64,000 nucleotides of DNA from Berkiella sp963803015 (GCA_963803015.1 CAWDKV010000011.1:1-64000), one strand, 5' to 3'. Shown: positions 1 through 9,640, counted from the stretch's first letter. Notes: generated by a model not told the origin, from the sequence alone. Numbers and translations are program-made.

Positions 1-522
1 AGCGAAGATGCTTTCCCGTCTCCCAGTTTTAGTCATACTTTATGTCAAGCATGGGAAGCTGCTGCCAATCCTGCAGTTGAGAGCGAGATAAGAGTTTGCA
101 ATTTGCGAACAGGTATCGTGCTTGGCAGAGAAGGCGGGGCATTGAAACGCATGCTCCCCCCGTTTAGCTTAGGATTAGGAGGTAAAATAGGTAATGGAAA
201 ACAGTGGATGTCTTGGATCCATCATGAAGATATGCTACGGGTAATTGAATTTTGCCTTCACAACCCAGAAATAAAGGGCCCAGTAAATGCGACAGCGCCT
301 TACCCTGTCACAAATGAAACATTTACTAAAATTTTAGCGAAAAACCTGCATCGACCCGCAATGATAACCATGCCAGCCTTTATGTTGAAAATAATTTTTG
401 GTCAAATGGGTGAAGAATTATTGTTACAAGGGCAATGCGTCGTGCCAACAAAACTGCAGCAACAAGGCTTTGTTTTTCATTACGCTACAATTGAGGCAGC
501 ACTATCTCAAATAATAAAATAA
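1..522 (+). CDS. TIGR01777 (YfcH-like) NAD-dependent epimerase family protein, 3' part
   Basis: The reading frame is open from base 1, so the 5' end lies outside the window; 173 C-terminal residues are visible. They match the distal half of the YfcH/SDR39U1 family: a WEAAA helix, then NLRTGIVLG, GGALKRMLPPF, and the family signature around GGKIGNGKQWMSWIHHEDM. The C-terminal DUF1731-like region follows (residues such as TNETFTKILAKNL and the MLKIIFGQMGEELLLQGQ stretch). Family members are short-chain-dehydrogenase-fold proteins that probably bind NAD(P); their substrate is generally unknown. An internal ATG at 103 could be mistaken for the start, but the family motif begins upstream of it. 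The gene converges on the large gene at 533-5848. Confidence 0.9.
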   Translation, partial: SEDAFPSPSFSHTLCQAWEAAANPAVESEIRVCNLRTGIVLGREGGALKRMLPPFSLGLGGKIGNGKQWMSWIHHEDMLRVIEFCLHNPEIKGPVNATAPYPVTNETFTKILAKNLHRPAMITMPAFMLKIIFGQMGEELLLQGQCVVPTKLQQQGFVFHYATIEAALSQIIK

Positions 523-532
523 TCTATTTTGA

Positions 533-3500
533 CTATATATTCGGATACCTTTTCGAAGGTTTTCGGTGAGTCGGTATAGCCTTAGAGGATTTGGCTTCAC
601 GACATTCCGCTAAAATCTTCTCGCCGTGCTTGATATCCTGGTCAACAGTTTTATCAAAATCTTTAGTAATGTTTGCCAGCGTTTGCTCCCATTCAGCTAA
701 AGCGGCAGTCATGCGTTCTTTATTTTGAAAGTCATGATGAGATTGAACCAAAGAGAGATGTTGTTGCTTCAATTCTAAGATGCGCATCTTTTGCAATGCG
801 GCTCCTCTTTTTAGTTCTTCAATATGAGTCGCCAACTCCTGTATTTCTTGTGCAGAAAATTCATCTGGTGTTTTTTCAAGTAGTTTGTTATCTAATGGAT
901 TACGAAACCCTAGATAAAGCGCCATGGTTTGCTTTTTAAAAGCAGCATCGCAAAAAAGATAAGCTTTTCTAAGCTCTTCTAGATGAGGTCCATCTGTGTC
1001 GGCGAAAAAGCGTTGGAAAGCACCTTTTGGCACGGGTGGAATTCTAGTCGGTTTTTCTTCACCGGTAATGATATTCATAATGTCGACAGTATTTTCAGTT
1101 TGAGGGAGGGGGACGTGAATTAAAATTTGAAAGGCGACTTCATTGAAACGGGGTATCTTTCCAGAGTTAACAGCTGATTTTGATTTTTCATAAATAACTC
1201 TGAGTTGTTCGTCTACTTCCGGTATTCGACCCAAATAGGTATTTTTTTGTAGCAACCACCCAACAAGTGTATGATGGCCTGCTTCTATTGCTTGGCGTAA
1301 CGCGTTAAAGCTAAGTTCACTTTTTTGCGGCGAATCCTCCAAAAAGGTAAGAATGGTTTGCAATGCTTCCAAATGATTATGGTGAGCGCAAAAATTCACA
1401 GCTTCAGATAAGGTGTGATAAAACATATCTTGATTATCTGTCGTTAAATGTTGTAATTCAGTCAGTTCTTTTTGAATTGCGTTTGTGTCCCAACTTTTTT
1501 CTTTAATCGTGGTAAGTAATTTTTTAGCTTGTTGCTCATATTGTGACGTTCTATTAAAAAGCATTCTGCTAGAGCTTGAGAGCGCAGCTGTTAAAGCAGG
1601 TTCGATTTCAACCGGTGGCTTTTCAGTTGCTACCTTGAGATAAGATTCCATGGTGGGCTCAGTTTGCAATAGAGGATTAACACTGCGTAAAACAGCAAGC
1701 TGTTTATCCCAAAGTTCAAGTTGCTTGTTTTTTCGATCTTGGTTTTCAATATATCTTCCCAATAAAGGTGCGAGCATTTGATTTTTGATTTGCGCAATTT
1801 GCTTTAAAGGTTGTTCCAGTTCAGCCTCATTGATTGGCAACTGCAGTGTTAATTGTTCTAAGAAGCGGTAGCAATCACGTATTTGTGTTAAGACGGCCCC
1901 ATCATTATCTACCAATAACTGGCCCCAGCCGCGATCTAAAGTGGAAATAGTGGTTTCGTTAGGCAAGTTCGAGGCCAGAAGCTCTATTAGTTCGCGATCA
2001 AATTCGATGTTAGTTGTTGCTAGAATATGTTGTACGATTGTTAGATTATTTTGCGCAAGTGCTGCTTTAATCGTCATCACTAAATCATTTTGCGTAAAAG
2101 TCAGATCAGAGCGAGACAGAATAAGTTTTTGCGTTATTTCTACGTTTCCCTTGGTTGCAGCTTTTTGTAAGGCAACCGCCAAATCATGCATATTTATTTT
2201 GTGAGATTTATTCAGAATAGTCGTGATGGCGGCTTGATTGTTGTGTTCAATAGCTAAAACCAAGCCTTTTCCTAAGTGATTAGAATCCAAAGCCAATTCA
2301 CTTGAAACAGGCTCCCCTTTTTGAATTTTGGTGTAAAAAGAAGATGTTATTTTGAGTAATTGTTCTTTTTGAATGAGCGCTTCTCTAAGACGTAAAAGCT
2401 GAGATTCGATTTGAAGCCTTTGTGCTTGCCAATTAGGATTTTTACTCATATCTCGGGCGAGAAGATCTGTAAAAGCCACTTGGCTGGCAGATAAATTTTC
2501 ATGAGCTTGGGTTAAAAGTTGAGTATAGCTTTCGAGATCGCTCGCATTTAATTGATAAGATAGGTTTAATTCTTGCAAAATCTTTTCTTGTAGAATGAAG
2601 AGACGATCATTTTTCTGCGTTAAGCCTCCAAGTGACAAATTAATAGAATTGATCGGATGCTCAAGGTGATTTTTCTCATAAGCAATGGCTGATTCTAGTA
2701 TCTTCTCATGTTTTTTTATTATTTCATTGAAAATTGCTAATTCATCAGGGGCAGAAAAGTTATTTTTTAATGCATTTAAAGCTTCAATATGCACTCTTAA
2801 TCTGGAGATGTGGTTGTTTAGAACATCTAAGGACAAAGTCGGATAATAGTTCGGTGCATCGCTTAAAAATCCTTCTAAAATTCCAAGAAATTGATGAGAA
2901 AAGAATGCCAATCTCTTTTGGTGCGCTATAACATTATAGTCAGATGCTTCTAAAGTCTCTTTTGTAAATACAAGGCCAAAAGGGTTGGATAGCCAAGAAT
3001 CATAGCTTTGTTGCAACATTTCCCGCTGTTGTTTAGCGTCAATGATTTGATTGCACAAATAGCTCAAATCAGCATCTAATTGTGCAACTGCAGATCGCAG
3101 TTCATCTGGATCAAGCGCTTTGATTTGCTGATATTTTGCTTCAATAATACTTTGAGTTGCCACAATACATGATTGATAGGCTGTACTTAATGATTTATCT
3201 TGTTCTGTAGGCTCTTTTTTGTTGCTATATAAGAGTGAACCATATTCCATTTTTACCAAAAATTTTTCAAGCGTTTTTCTATCTAAGGCATCTGCTTTTG
3301 TTCTAAGGAAAGTAACAAATTGTGTTTTCATGTATTCTGTAATGACACTTTTATTCTCATGATTGAGAGATTCTAAAAGAGAGCTTCCTTGCGTTTGTAA
3401 TTCAAGAAAGGGATCGCCATTTTCAAGAATGTCAGGATTTACTAAGATGCTATCGACTTTAGTTTTAGCTAAAGTAAGCAATTGCGACTGTTTGAGTTGC

Positions 3501-5848
3501 GTACTTTGTTTATCTAATTCTATGAGCACCTTTTCAATTTCTTCAACTTGCGTATTGCTACCGAGTTTTGCTTTGTGCTCGGAGATTTCTGCTAAAAAAG
3601 CTTGCGTGCCAATCCGACCTTGTTCTATAAGCTGTGTTTTTTCACTAGGTGTCTTTATTTTTTTAGTTAAATGGGTTAAAGCAATATTTAACCGATTTTC
3701 TACATTCATTAAAGCTTTCTTTTGAGCATAATAATGTTGATAAGCATATTCATCAGTAGTTAAAAATTCATCTTCTTGTTTCATTTGATCTCGGAGTGTC
3801 ACAAAATCGTTGATTAACGTAACAATTTCTTTTCGTAAAGAAGAGATGTCTTGACTATCATAGGTTGCATTCAGGTTCTTTTGATTAAGTGCTCTTTGTA
3901 ATAGATCAGTTTCAATTTCAAGTTGTAATCCTAGCCGTTCGAATTTATCCGCTTTATGTTGCTTCTCTTTTTGTGCCTTCGCTTTTCTTTTTTCATTATG
4001 ACGTTGCCAAGGCATAGCGGCTATAAATCTTTTAAACAGGCTAGGTGTTTTCTCAGGTTTGGCAGATTTCTCGCTCTGCTCTTTAAAATATGCTTTCAAA
4101 TCACCTTCTCTTTGGTGCATATCTTGTAGTAAATCATTTCTCAGGGCTGTTTTTTCTTTAATATAGTTTTCAAGATCTGTTGCGGACATGCTGTAAATGC
4201 TAGTATTCTCTTTTAAATCAAAAGCTTCTCGATAAGTCAAAAAGCTCTTATTGGTTTGGTCAAACTTTAAGCGTTCTTGTAATTTCTCTTCCTCTGAGAC
4301 AAATGATTTTGACTGCCCTTTCAAAGCTGTTTTGTATTTTTGTATTTTAGAGACAAATTTATCGACACGTTCATTTTCGCTCAGACTGTCAACTTTTGAG
4401 AAAGCTTTTTCTCTCTTAGCTTGGGCCTTCGTTCGTTCTTTTTGTGTATGATCTAACCATAATGTATTTAGCTCAGCGGTTGAATCTAGCAATCTTCTCT
4501 CATAGAGTGCTTGATCATTATAAAGATTAGAGAACAGTAAAGCATCCATCCTTTCTTTGAAATTCAAATTTTCCATAGCGAAAAAGGCAGCGCGCATTGC
4601 CCATTTTTCAATAAAACCGACATTGGTTTTTCTTTGCCTTGGGTCAAGAATATCTTGAGCAACTATCTTGGCAAGGTTTTTCTTTTTTTGAAGTCCTTCA
4701 ATCGCTGCAACATAGTCAATGGTGCCATAACATATCACTGTTGCATATGCCGCATTGTTATTAGTGGTTGTCTTCTTTTTGGTTTTCTCAAGTACTCTGT
4801 CATATTCTGTGCGAAATGTTCTTTTTATTTTTTCTAGCGGGTCATTTTCTTTATAAACATCTTGACGGTTCGCATAAGACATAAAATCTTGTTTTTTATC
4901 TTTTAGTTTTTTAAATTCTTCTTCATTATATAGATTGGTATAATTTTGATATAATTCTTCAGCGCTTTCAAAACCTAGATGTTGCGCTACATTGTTAAGT
5001 AGATTTTTTCCTTGCACCGTTCCTAAATCACCTAAACCTGATTCGCTTAATAATTGCCTCTTATATTCTTTTACTTCTTCAGGAGATTTGCTTAAATCTC
5101 TAGACATTTTATCTACTTTGCTAAGAATGCTATAGAGCGTTGCAATTTGTGAATAATAAAACTCAAAAGCACTACCATGAATTTGTTCACTCAGGTATTT
5201 TGCAGCGTCTTCTGCCGAATTAACAGGGAGTTGGCTTTTGAGTTGGCTATATTTTTCAGGGTCTAATCTTTTAGCCAAAATCGATTGGAGGATATTAGGT
5301 TGCGGTACATCTGTTATACGCTCAATTTTTAATTGAGGCATACTCTCTACTTGAATAGCATTAAACCGCGTTACGTTAATGTTGATTGCAGATAGCACCT
5401 GACGGTTGATGTTTTTTACACCTTTTTTAACGGCAAATTTTTGTACTAAGCCTAATTCATTTTTTATTTCTGGTTTATCTGCAGGGTTCATCACTGCTTG
5501 ACCGTATTTTAGATATTCATTTAAAAGCGCTGTTGAGAGCCAATTAAAAGAACGTCTACAATGAAATATAAAGTTGTTTGCTTGAGAATCATTGAAATCT
5601 TTCGTAGAAGCCAAACGGTCTAGTATTTCTTGTATTTTACCGATATGTCGTATAAATATTTTTTTGTCTTTTTCTATCTTAGCTAGCCCAATAAGAACTT
5701 CCAATTCTACGATTTCGTCTGGTTTGTTGTTTTCTGGAAACTCAAGTTTTTGTAGACCGACTTCTAATTGCTCTAAGATCCGATATGCGTATTTTTGCCA
5801 AACTTTGTAAAAATCACTATCGAATCTTTCGATGGCCTGGTCTAACAT
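533..5848 (-). CDS. giant coiled-coil protein with degenerate ankyrin-like segments, candidate effector
   Basis: This 1771-residue protein is not one I recognise as a named family. An AGGGGG ribosome-binding site lies 5 bases before the ATG. No signal peptide or membrane segment is visible. Most of the protein is charged and Lys/Glu/Gln-rich, with long predicted helices and coiled coils (for example about residues 290-620 and 640-930). Two stretches resemble worn ankyrin repeats: around residues 1195-1300 (GLVLAIEHNNQAAITTIL, LQKAATKGNVEITQKLIL) and around 1490-1530 (ALRQAIEAGHHTLVGWLL). Such giant helical/ankyrin proteins in Legionellales are often Dot/Icm substrates; that role is inference here. 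The C-terminus is basic (HRKPSKRYPNI). It is apparently monocistronic, convergent with the yfcH-type gene and divergent from the M48 protease gene. Confidence 0.85.
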   Translation of the reverse strand: MLDQAIERFDSDFYKVWQKYAYRILEQLEVGLQKLEFPENNKPDEIVELEVLIGLAKIEKDKKIFIRHIGKIQEILDRLASTKDFNDSQANNFIFHCRRSFNWLSTALLNEYLKYGQAVMNPADKPEIKNELGLVQKFAVKKGVKNINRQVLSAININVTRFNAIQVESMPQLKIERITDVPQPNILQSILAKRLDPEKYSQLKSQLPVNSAEDAAKYLSEQIHGSAFEFYYSQIATLYSILSKVDKMSRDLSKSPEEVKEYKRQLLSESGLGDLGTVQGKNLLNNVAQHLGFESAEELYQNYTNLYNEEEFKKLKDKKQDFMSYANRQDVYKENDPLEKIKRTFRTEYDRVLEKTKKKTTTNNNAAYATVICYGTIDYVAAIEGLQKKKNLAKIVAQDILDPRQRKTNVGFIEKWAMRAAFFAMENLNFKERMDALLFSNLYNDQALYERRLLDSTAELNTLWLDHTQKERTKAQAKREKAFSKVDSLSENERVDKFVSKIQKYKTALKGQSKSFVSEEEKLQERLKFDQTNKSFLTYREAFDLKENTSIYSMSATDLENYIKEKTALRNDLLQDMHQREGDLKAYFKEQSEKSAKPEKTPSLFKRFIAAMPWQRHNEKRKAKAQKEKQHKADKFERLGLQLEIETDLLQRALNQKNLNATYDSQDISSLRKEIVTLINDFVTLRDQMKQEDEFLTTDEYAYQHYYAQKKALMNVENRLNIALTHLTKKIKTPSEKTQLIEQGRIGTQAFLAEISEHKAKLGSNTQVEEIEKVLIELDKQSTQLKQSQLLTLAKTKVDSILVNPDILENGDPFLELQTQGSSLLESLNHENKSVITEYMKTQFVTFLRTKADALDRKTLEKFLVKMEYGSLLYSNKKEPTEQDKSLSTAYQSCIVATQSIIEAKYQQIKALDPDELRSAVAQLDADLSYLCNQIIDAKQQREMLQQSYDSWLSNPFGLVFTKETLEASDYNVIAHQKRLAFFSHQFLGILEGFLSDAPNYYPTLSLDVLNNHISRLRVHIEALNALKNNFSAPDELAIFNEIIKKHEKILESAIAYEKNHLEHPINSINLSLGGLTQKNDRLFILQEKILQELNLSYQLNASDLESYTQLLTQAHENLSASQVAFTDLLARDMSKNPNWQAQRLQIESQLLRLREALIQKEQLLKITSSFYTKIQKGEPVSSELALDSNHLGKGLVLAIEHNNQAAITTILNKSHKINMHDLAVALQKAATKGNVEITQKLILSRSDLTFTQNDLVMTIKAALAQNNLTIVQHILATTNIEFDRELIELLASNLPNETTISTLDRGWGQLLVDNDGAVLTQIRDCYRFLEQLTLQLPINEAELEQPLKQIAQIKNQMLAPLLGRYIENQDRKNKQLELWDKQLAVLRSVNPLLQTEPTMESYLKVATEKPPVEIEPALTAALSSSSRMLFNRTSQYEQQAKKLLTTIKEKSWDTNAIQKELTELQHLTTDNQDMFYHTLSEAVNFCAHHNHLEALQTILTFLEDSPQKSELSFNALRQAIEAGHHTLVGWLLQKNTYLGRIPEVDEQLRVIYEKSKSAVNSGKIPRFNEVAFQILIHVPLPQTENTVDIMNIITGEEKPTRIPPVPKGAFQRFFADTDGPHLEELRKAYLFCDAAFKKQTMALYLGFRNPLDNKLLEKTPDEFSAQEIQELATHIEELKRGAALQKMRILELKQQHLSLVQSHHDFQNKERMTAALAEWEQTLANITKDFDKTVDQDIKHGEKILAECREAKSSKAIPTHRKPSKRYPNI

Positions 5849-5926
5849 AAAAACCCCCTATAAAATAAAATATAGTTCTTTGCAGCGTTGACTCCTTATT
5901 AATCTGATAAGTTCCTCATTTGTCTG

Positions 5927-6982
5927 TTGTTTTTTTTAACAGTGATGATTATAATTGCGTTTATGTTGAGATTTGCTTTTCTTCTTAATCCCTTATTTAG
6001 CAAATGGCTTGGATTAATGGGTGTTATTTTATGTTCATTTACACCATTTGTCCTTTGTTACACCTTTTCACCCTTGTCTATACCTCTCATTTTCTCACTC
6101 TTTACCTTACTCAGCGCATTGAGTAGTGCACTGATTTACCGAAAGTGGCATTCAACGATAAAAGAGCTCCAAACACGAGAGATTGATTCAACAAATTTAA
6201 AAGAAGTTTCACTTGAACATTTATTATCTGAGTTGACAAAAAAAGCACAGCTTTCTGATGTGAAGCTCAAGATTTTGTTAGATGATGAGAAAGAGTTAAA
6301 ATTTGAAAATTTAGGCTGGCCTTACCCTTTGCAGATCTTTGTTTCTAGTGCTGTGATTGAAAGTGATGGGTCGGGTTTGTCTCAAACCGCAATAGAAGCG
6401 CTTTTAGCGCATGAATTAGGACATATACAATTTTATGATTTTTTATTTAGGCAAGTATTAGCTTTTTTTGTGCTCTTGTTCAGACTGACGCTGATCCCTT
6501 TTTTACTGGGTTTAGGTTTTTTAGTTTATGGTGGCGGGATAACGTTAGGGGTATTTATTGGGGTATCTTTGTTTTGTAGTTCTTTGGTTTTAGCTCAACA
6601 TTTATTTGATAAATTAACGCAAAGAGCGAGAGAAAAACTAGCAGATAGCTATGCGGTAAGGTTAACCTCAATATCGAATGTTGTGAATAGTTTTTATGAG
6701 TGTTTTCTGCAATATCTCTTTTGGAATAAAATGGTGATAGAAAATAATTTTGCCCAATCCTGTAGTTATATCCTCTCAGATAGTGCTAAAACGTATTTAC
6801 AGGCGTGGCAGGCCTCTATGAAGCCGCATCCTCCTAAAACTGTCTATTTAGCATTAAGACAAAAGATACAGGCTATTTTGCCTATGGCCGCACCTCAAAG
6901 CGTTATGCCCGGCGCTACCTGGTTTAATAACTACCCTACCTTAGAAGAGCGAGAAAATGCCCTAAAGCTCTTTGAAAGATAG
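5927..6982 (+). CDS. M48-family membrane metalloprotease
   Basis: This is a predicted integral-membrane zinc protease of 351 residues. The N-terminus carries two to three hydrophobic segments (about residues 3-70). The zinc-binding HELGH motif is at about 162-166, followed by two further membrane segments (about 175-225). The likely third zinc ligand is Glu236 in RAREKLADSYAV, the usual M48 arrangement (HExxH ... E..AD..A), seen in HtpX and in BlaR1/MecR1-type M56 relatives. Family members degrade membrane or misfolded proteins; the substrate here is unknown. The start is uncertain: TTG 5927, GTG 5942 and ATG 5945 are all in frame and none has a good ribosome-binding site. It is divergent from the giant gene and appears monocistronic. 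Confidence 0.8.
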   Translation: MFFLTVMIIIAFMLRFAFLLNPLFSKWLGLMGVILCSFTPFVLCYTFSPLSIPLIFSLFTLLSALSSALIYRKWHSTIKELQTREIDSTNLKEVSLEHLLSELTKKAQLSDVKLKILLDDEKELKFENLGWPYPLQIFVSSAVIESDGSGLSQTAIEALLAHELGHIQFYDFLFRQVLAFFVLLFRLTLIPFLLGLGFLVYGGGITLGVFIGVSLFCSSLVLAQHLFDKLTQRAREKLADSYAVRLTSISNVVNSFYECFLQYLFWNKMVIENNFAQSCSYILSDSAKTYLQAWQASMKPHPPKTVYLALRQKIQAILPMAAPQSVMPGATWFNNYPTLEERENALKLFER

Positions 6983-7016
6983 GCTCATTCCTTTACTATA
7001 ATTAAATTATACGGCC

Positions 7017-7144
7017 TATACCCTTCGCAGATGAATTTTCGGCGTTGTAGGTGAGGTCTCGAGCAAAAGTCATGTATTTCTTATACACTCCTTTTGCTTG
7101 AGAGCTTGCCGCCTAGTCGAAAAATCATCTGCTGTGGGTATATA
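7017..7144. repeat. dispersed palindromic repeat, copy A (128 bp)
   Basis: This 128-bp imperfect inverted repeat begins TATACCCTTCGCAGATGAAT and ends with the near-complement CATCTGCTGTGGGTATA; the arms include TTTTCGGCG and CGAAAAAT. The whole sequence recurs in reverse orientation at 63741-63868 and as a longer variant at 14176-14382. It fills the gap between the M48 protease and GNAT genes. Transcribed, it could fold into a long hairpin. It has no coding content. Confidence 0.85.
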
Positions 7145-7181
7145 TAGGTCCCTATCTAACTAAATATGTGAGAGCGCTTTT

Positions 7182-7787
7182 ATGCAACGAGGCCCGATCC
7201 CTTTAAAATCTATTAGAACAGAACGTACCCTTATTCGACCAGTTCGGGTAGCCGATGCCTCTTTAATGCATAACGCGATGAAAGAGAGTTATAAAGAGCT
7301 AAAAAGATGGATGCCTTGGGCTCAAAGTTTAGCTTCTTTACATGATACGGAAATGTATTTGGGCCATGGCGAAAAGATCTGGAGTGCCTTTGCGCATGAA
7401 GGGGTAGAACAACCCTTACAAATTATGGATCCCTCCGATAAATATTATATTGGCGCCACCGGAATCAAGCCTGCAAACTTACTTATCCCCACCTTTGAAA
7501 TTGGCTATTGGGTTAATCAACAATATGCAGGGCAAGGGCTTATCACAGAAGCGATGAATGCTTTAACGCGTTATTTGTTTGATGCGCTAAAAGCAAAACG
7601 GGTAGAAATTAATTGTGAAGAAAGTAATGTCAAAAGCTCTGCAGTAGCCGTGCGATTGAATTATGAACTGGAAGGCAAATTAAAGAATTATCGTTTAGAT
7701 GCGACAGGCCAAATGGTGACCCATTCTATGATTTTCGCTTGTACTGATATTTCTAGACTTCCGCCTTTGCATTACAGTGCAGAATAA
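7182..7787 (+). CDS. GNAT N-acetyltransferase, RimJ/RimL type
   Basis: The 201-residue product has the RimJ/RimL-type GNAT layout: an N-terminal strand TERTLIRPVRVADA, a middle block ending in FEIGYWVNQQYAGQGLITEAM (the acetyl-CoA pyrophosphate-binding Q/RxxGxG/A motif), and a C-terminal stretch ALKAKRVEINCEESNVKSSAVAVRLNYELEG typical of Nalpha-acetyltransferases. It transfers acetyl from acetyl-CoA to an amine, classically the N-terminus of a ribosomal protein; the target here cannot be deduced. Its 3' end overlaps the TTL-like gene by 11 nt, so the two are probably co-translated. Only a weak GAGAGCG precedes the ATG. Confidence 0.88.
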   Translation: MQRGPIPLKSIRTERTLIRPVRVADASLMHNAMKESYKELKRWMPWAQSLASLHDTEMYLGHGEKIWSAFAHEGVEQPLQIMDPSDKYYIGATGIKPANLLIPTFEIGYWVNQQYAGQGLITEAMNALTRYLFDALKAKRVEINCEESNVKSSAVAVRLNYELEGKLKNYRLDATGQMVTHSMIFACTDISRLPPLHYSAE

Positions 7788-8847
7788 TCGCTTTCATTTT
7801 TTTTCTTATCGCCCGGCGATACGCTTTCATATTGCGAATCAATTGATGGCAAGAGGCTGGGAGAAAACGGAAAATCCTAAAGAAGCCATTTTTAATGATA
7901 AACATTTAACTTTAAATGATGAAGTTTCTAAAAATCTTGAATATAAACACTTATTAGCTCAATTGATGGCAAAATATTGTCCTCATTCTATCCCCGTCAC
8001 TTATCACATCACAGATAACAATTATCGCGAAGTTTTAGCTAAAATAAGATATCAACATTATTTACCGACAGGTGAGTCTAAACAAAAAGATTTGAAATGG
8101 ATCTTAAAGCCTTCTATGTTAAACAATGGTGATTTTATAAAACTATTTAATCATGTAGAAGAAATAAAAAAACACTATGAGACTTCAAATCGATTAGGGG
8201 GCTCGCATGTTGTTCAACAATATTTGAGCTCTCCTGATTTAATTGAGGGGCGCAAATATACTTTCCGAGTTGCCGGTGTCTTCACTAATTATGCCGGTAT
8301 TTTTTTATATAAAGAGGGCTATGTCAATATCAGTGCCCATCCTTTTACCTTAGAAGATAATATGCAAAATCGAAAAGTGCATATTACAAATTATTTATTA
8401 GAAGGGGAATTGTCTCATATTGAACAAAGATCGACGCAACAATTAGAAAACTTTCCTCAAATTTACCAACAAATGTGTGAGATTGTGCGATGTGTTATCA
8501 AGGCACTCTTAAAGAAAGAGCCAACTTATTTAAAAAGGCATCATGAAAAGGTCTTTGAGATCTTTGGTTTTGATTTTATCTTAGATGCCCAAGGTAAGCT
8601 TTGGTTAATTGAAATTAATCAAGGTCCGGATGCGCCCACCTTTGAAGAAAATCGTTTAGATAAAATTTTATGGCAGCCTTTTTGGCAAGATATCATAGAA
8701 GAGTTTGTGTTACCGATTGCTTTAGAAACGCCACCAAAAAAAGGTTATGCGCATTTTACACAAGTGCTCTCTCCTAAAGCTTGCTATTCAAGAGGGCGTG
8801 CTTTTTTTGCCAAAATAATTGGTAAGAACACTAAGAACGATCTATAA
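7777..8847 (+). CDS. tubulin-tyrosine-ligase-like (TTL) ATP-grasp protein
   Basis: The 356-residue product matches the TTL/ATP-grasp superfamily. ILKPSMLNNGDFIKLF is the nucleotide-binding strand and loop. GSHVVQQYLSSPDLIEGRKY and FRVAGVF follow as the grasp domain. RKVHITNYLLEG corresponds to the TTL hallmark (HLTNYS). VFEIFGFDFILDAQGKLWLIEINQGPDAP contains the Mg-ATP-binding D...E.N residues. Such enzymes ligate amino acids to carboxylates; eukaryotic members modify tubulin, and bacterial ones are rare and uncharacterised. The start is a GTG lying 11 nt inside the GNAT gene; no other start gives the full domain. The tail (about residues 315-356) is basic and Ala/Lys-rich. The substrate could be host or bacterial; YheC/D-like spore proteins are a less likely alternative. 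Confidence 0.8.
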   Translation: MQNNRFHFFSYRPAIRFHIANQLMARGWEKTENPKEAIFNDKHLTLNDEVSKNLEYKHLLAQLMAKYCPHSIPVTYHITDNNYREVLAKIRYQHYLPTGESKQKDLKWILKPSMLNNGDFIKLFNHVEEIKKHYETSNRLGGSHVVQQYLSSPDLIEGRKYTFRVAGVFTNYAGIFLYKEGYVNISAHPFTLEDNMQNRKVHITNYLLEGELSHIEQRSTQQLENFPQIYQQMCEIVRCVIKALLKKEPTYLKRHHEKVFEIFGFDFILDAQGKLWLIEINQGPDAPTFEENRLDKILWQPFWQDIIEEFVLPIALETPPKKGYAHFTQVLSPKACYSRGRAFFAKIIGKNTKNDL

Positions 8848-9043
8848 GCCAAGAGAATTAAAAGTTTTCTTTTTCATCTCGTTCCATTAAAATGCATGAC
8901 AATAAATCATGATAGAAGTAGTAAGTCATGTAATCGGTTGTCAGGGATTGGCTCCACAAGTTACTTTTTTTACGCGACGTTTTTCTTTGTTTGCATCCAA
9001 ACTTCTTGTCGATGCAAGTAAAGATAGGAAGTTGTTTGTATCC

Positions 9044-9640
9044 ATGTCAAATCTTGTGCAACGAACGATAAGCTTCTTCAAATCAGTTGTGAAATTCTCA
9101 CTCAAACTTTTATGTGCTTACGCAGCATGGCTCATTGGGAGTTTTAATTTTAATCCCATGCTGGCTGATTTTAGAGCAAATTGGCATAAATTTTGGGGTA
9201 GCTCTTCTTCTGGTTGGTTTGGCCATCGAGAAGCGCTGCAAACCAATTATAACTTTTATGTACATGGTATAGCACTATTGCTTTATATACCTTTATTGTG
9301 GGATATCATTTGCTTTATCAAACCCTTGTTTCAAAATCATCAACATAAAGCCCCTCCACCTGAAAAAAAGAAATCAAAGTGGGCCAAACCCAAAAGTGGT
9401 GCTGGCATGGTAGTCGGTGGCGCAGCCGTCGCATCAGGGAGTGAAGTTGAGAGAGGTAATGTGCCCGTAAACGCGGAAGAGGAAGCAAAATTAAATTTGC
9501 TAGATTTACCTCCACCGCATGGAGAAGGGTCTTCGAATCCGGATGGTCCGCAATTTAAACGTTTTAAGTTAAAGCGCAGGGGAGATGGCGCAATGGTTTT
9601 GGGGAGTCCGTTAGTAGCAGGTGCGAAAGTCAGACCTTAG
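9044..9640 (+). CDS. two-TM membrane protein with disordered tail (cluster member 1)
   Basis: I recognise no family. From ATG 9044 the product is 198 residues: TM1 about 17-33, an aromatic loop (NWHKFWGSSSSGWFG), TM2 about 73-92, then a Pro/Lys/Gly-rich hydrophilic tail ending in basic residues (KRFKLKRR). The frame is open further upstream to ATG 8909, but that start has no ribosome-binding site. ATG 9044 has AGGAAG 12 bases upstream, the same arrangement as cluster member 3. This is the first of five same-strand genes with the same architecture. The topology suggests a small inner-membrane or membrane-inserting effector protein; this is inference. Confidence 0.7.
   Translation: MSNLVQRTISFFKSVVKFSLKLLCAYAAWLIGSFNFNPMLADFRANWHKFWGSSSSGWFGHREALQTNYNFYVHGIALLLYIPLLWDIICFIKPLFQNHQHKAPPPEKKKSKWAKPKSGAGMVVGGAAVASGSEVERGNVPVNAEEEAKLNLLDLPPPHGEGSSNPDGPQFKRFKLKRRGDGAMVLGSPLVAGAKVRP

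Noticed and set aside
8909..9043. N-terminal extension of cluster member 1 from ATG 8909
   Set aside because: No ribosome-binding site precedes it, while ATG 9044 has AGGAAG placed as in cluster member 3. It remains a possible alternative start.
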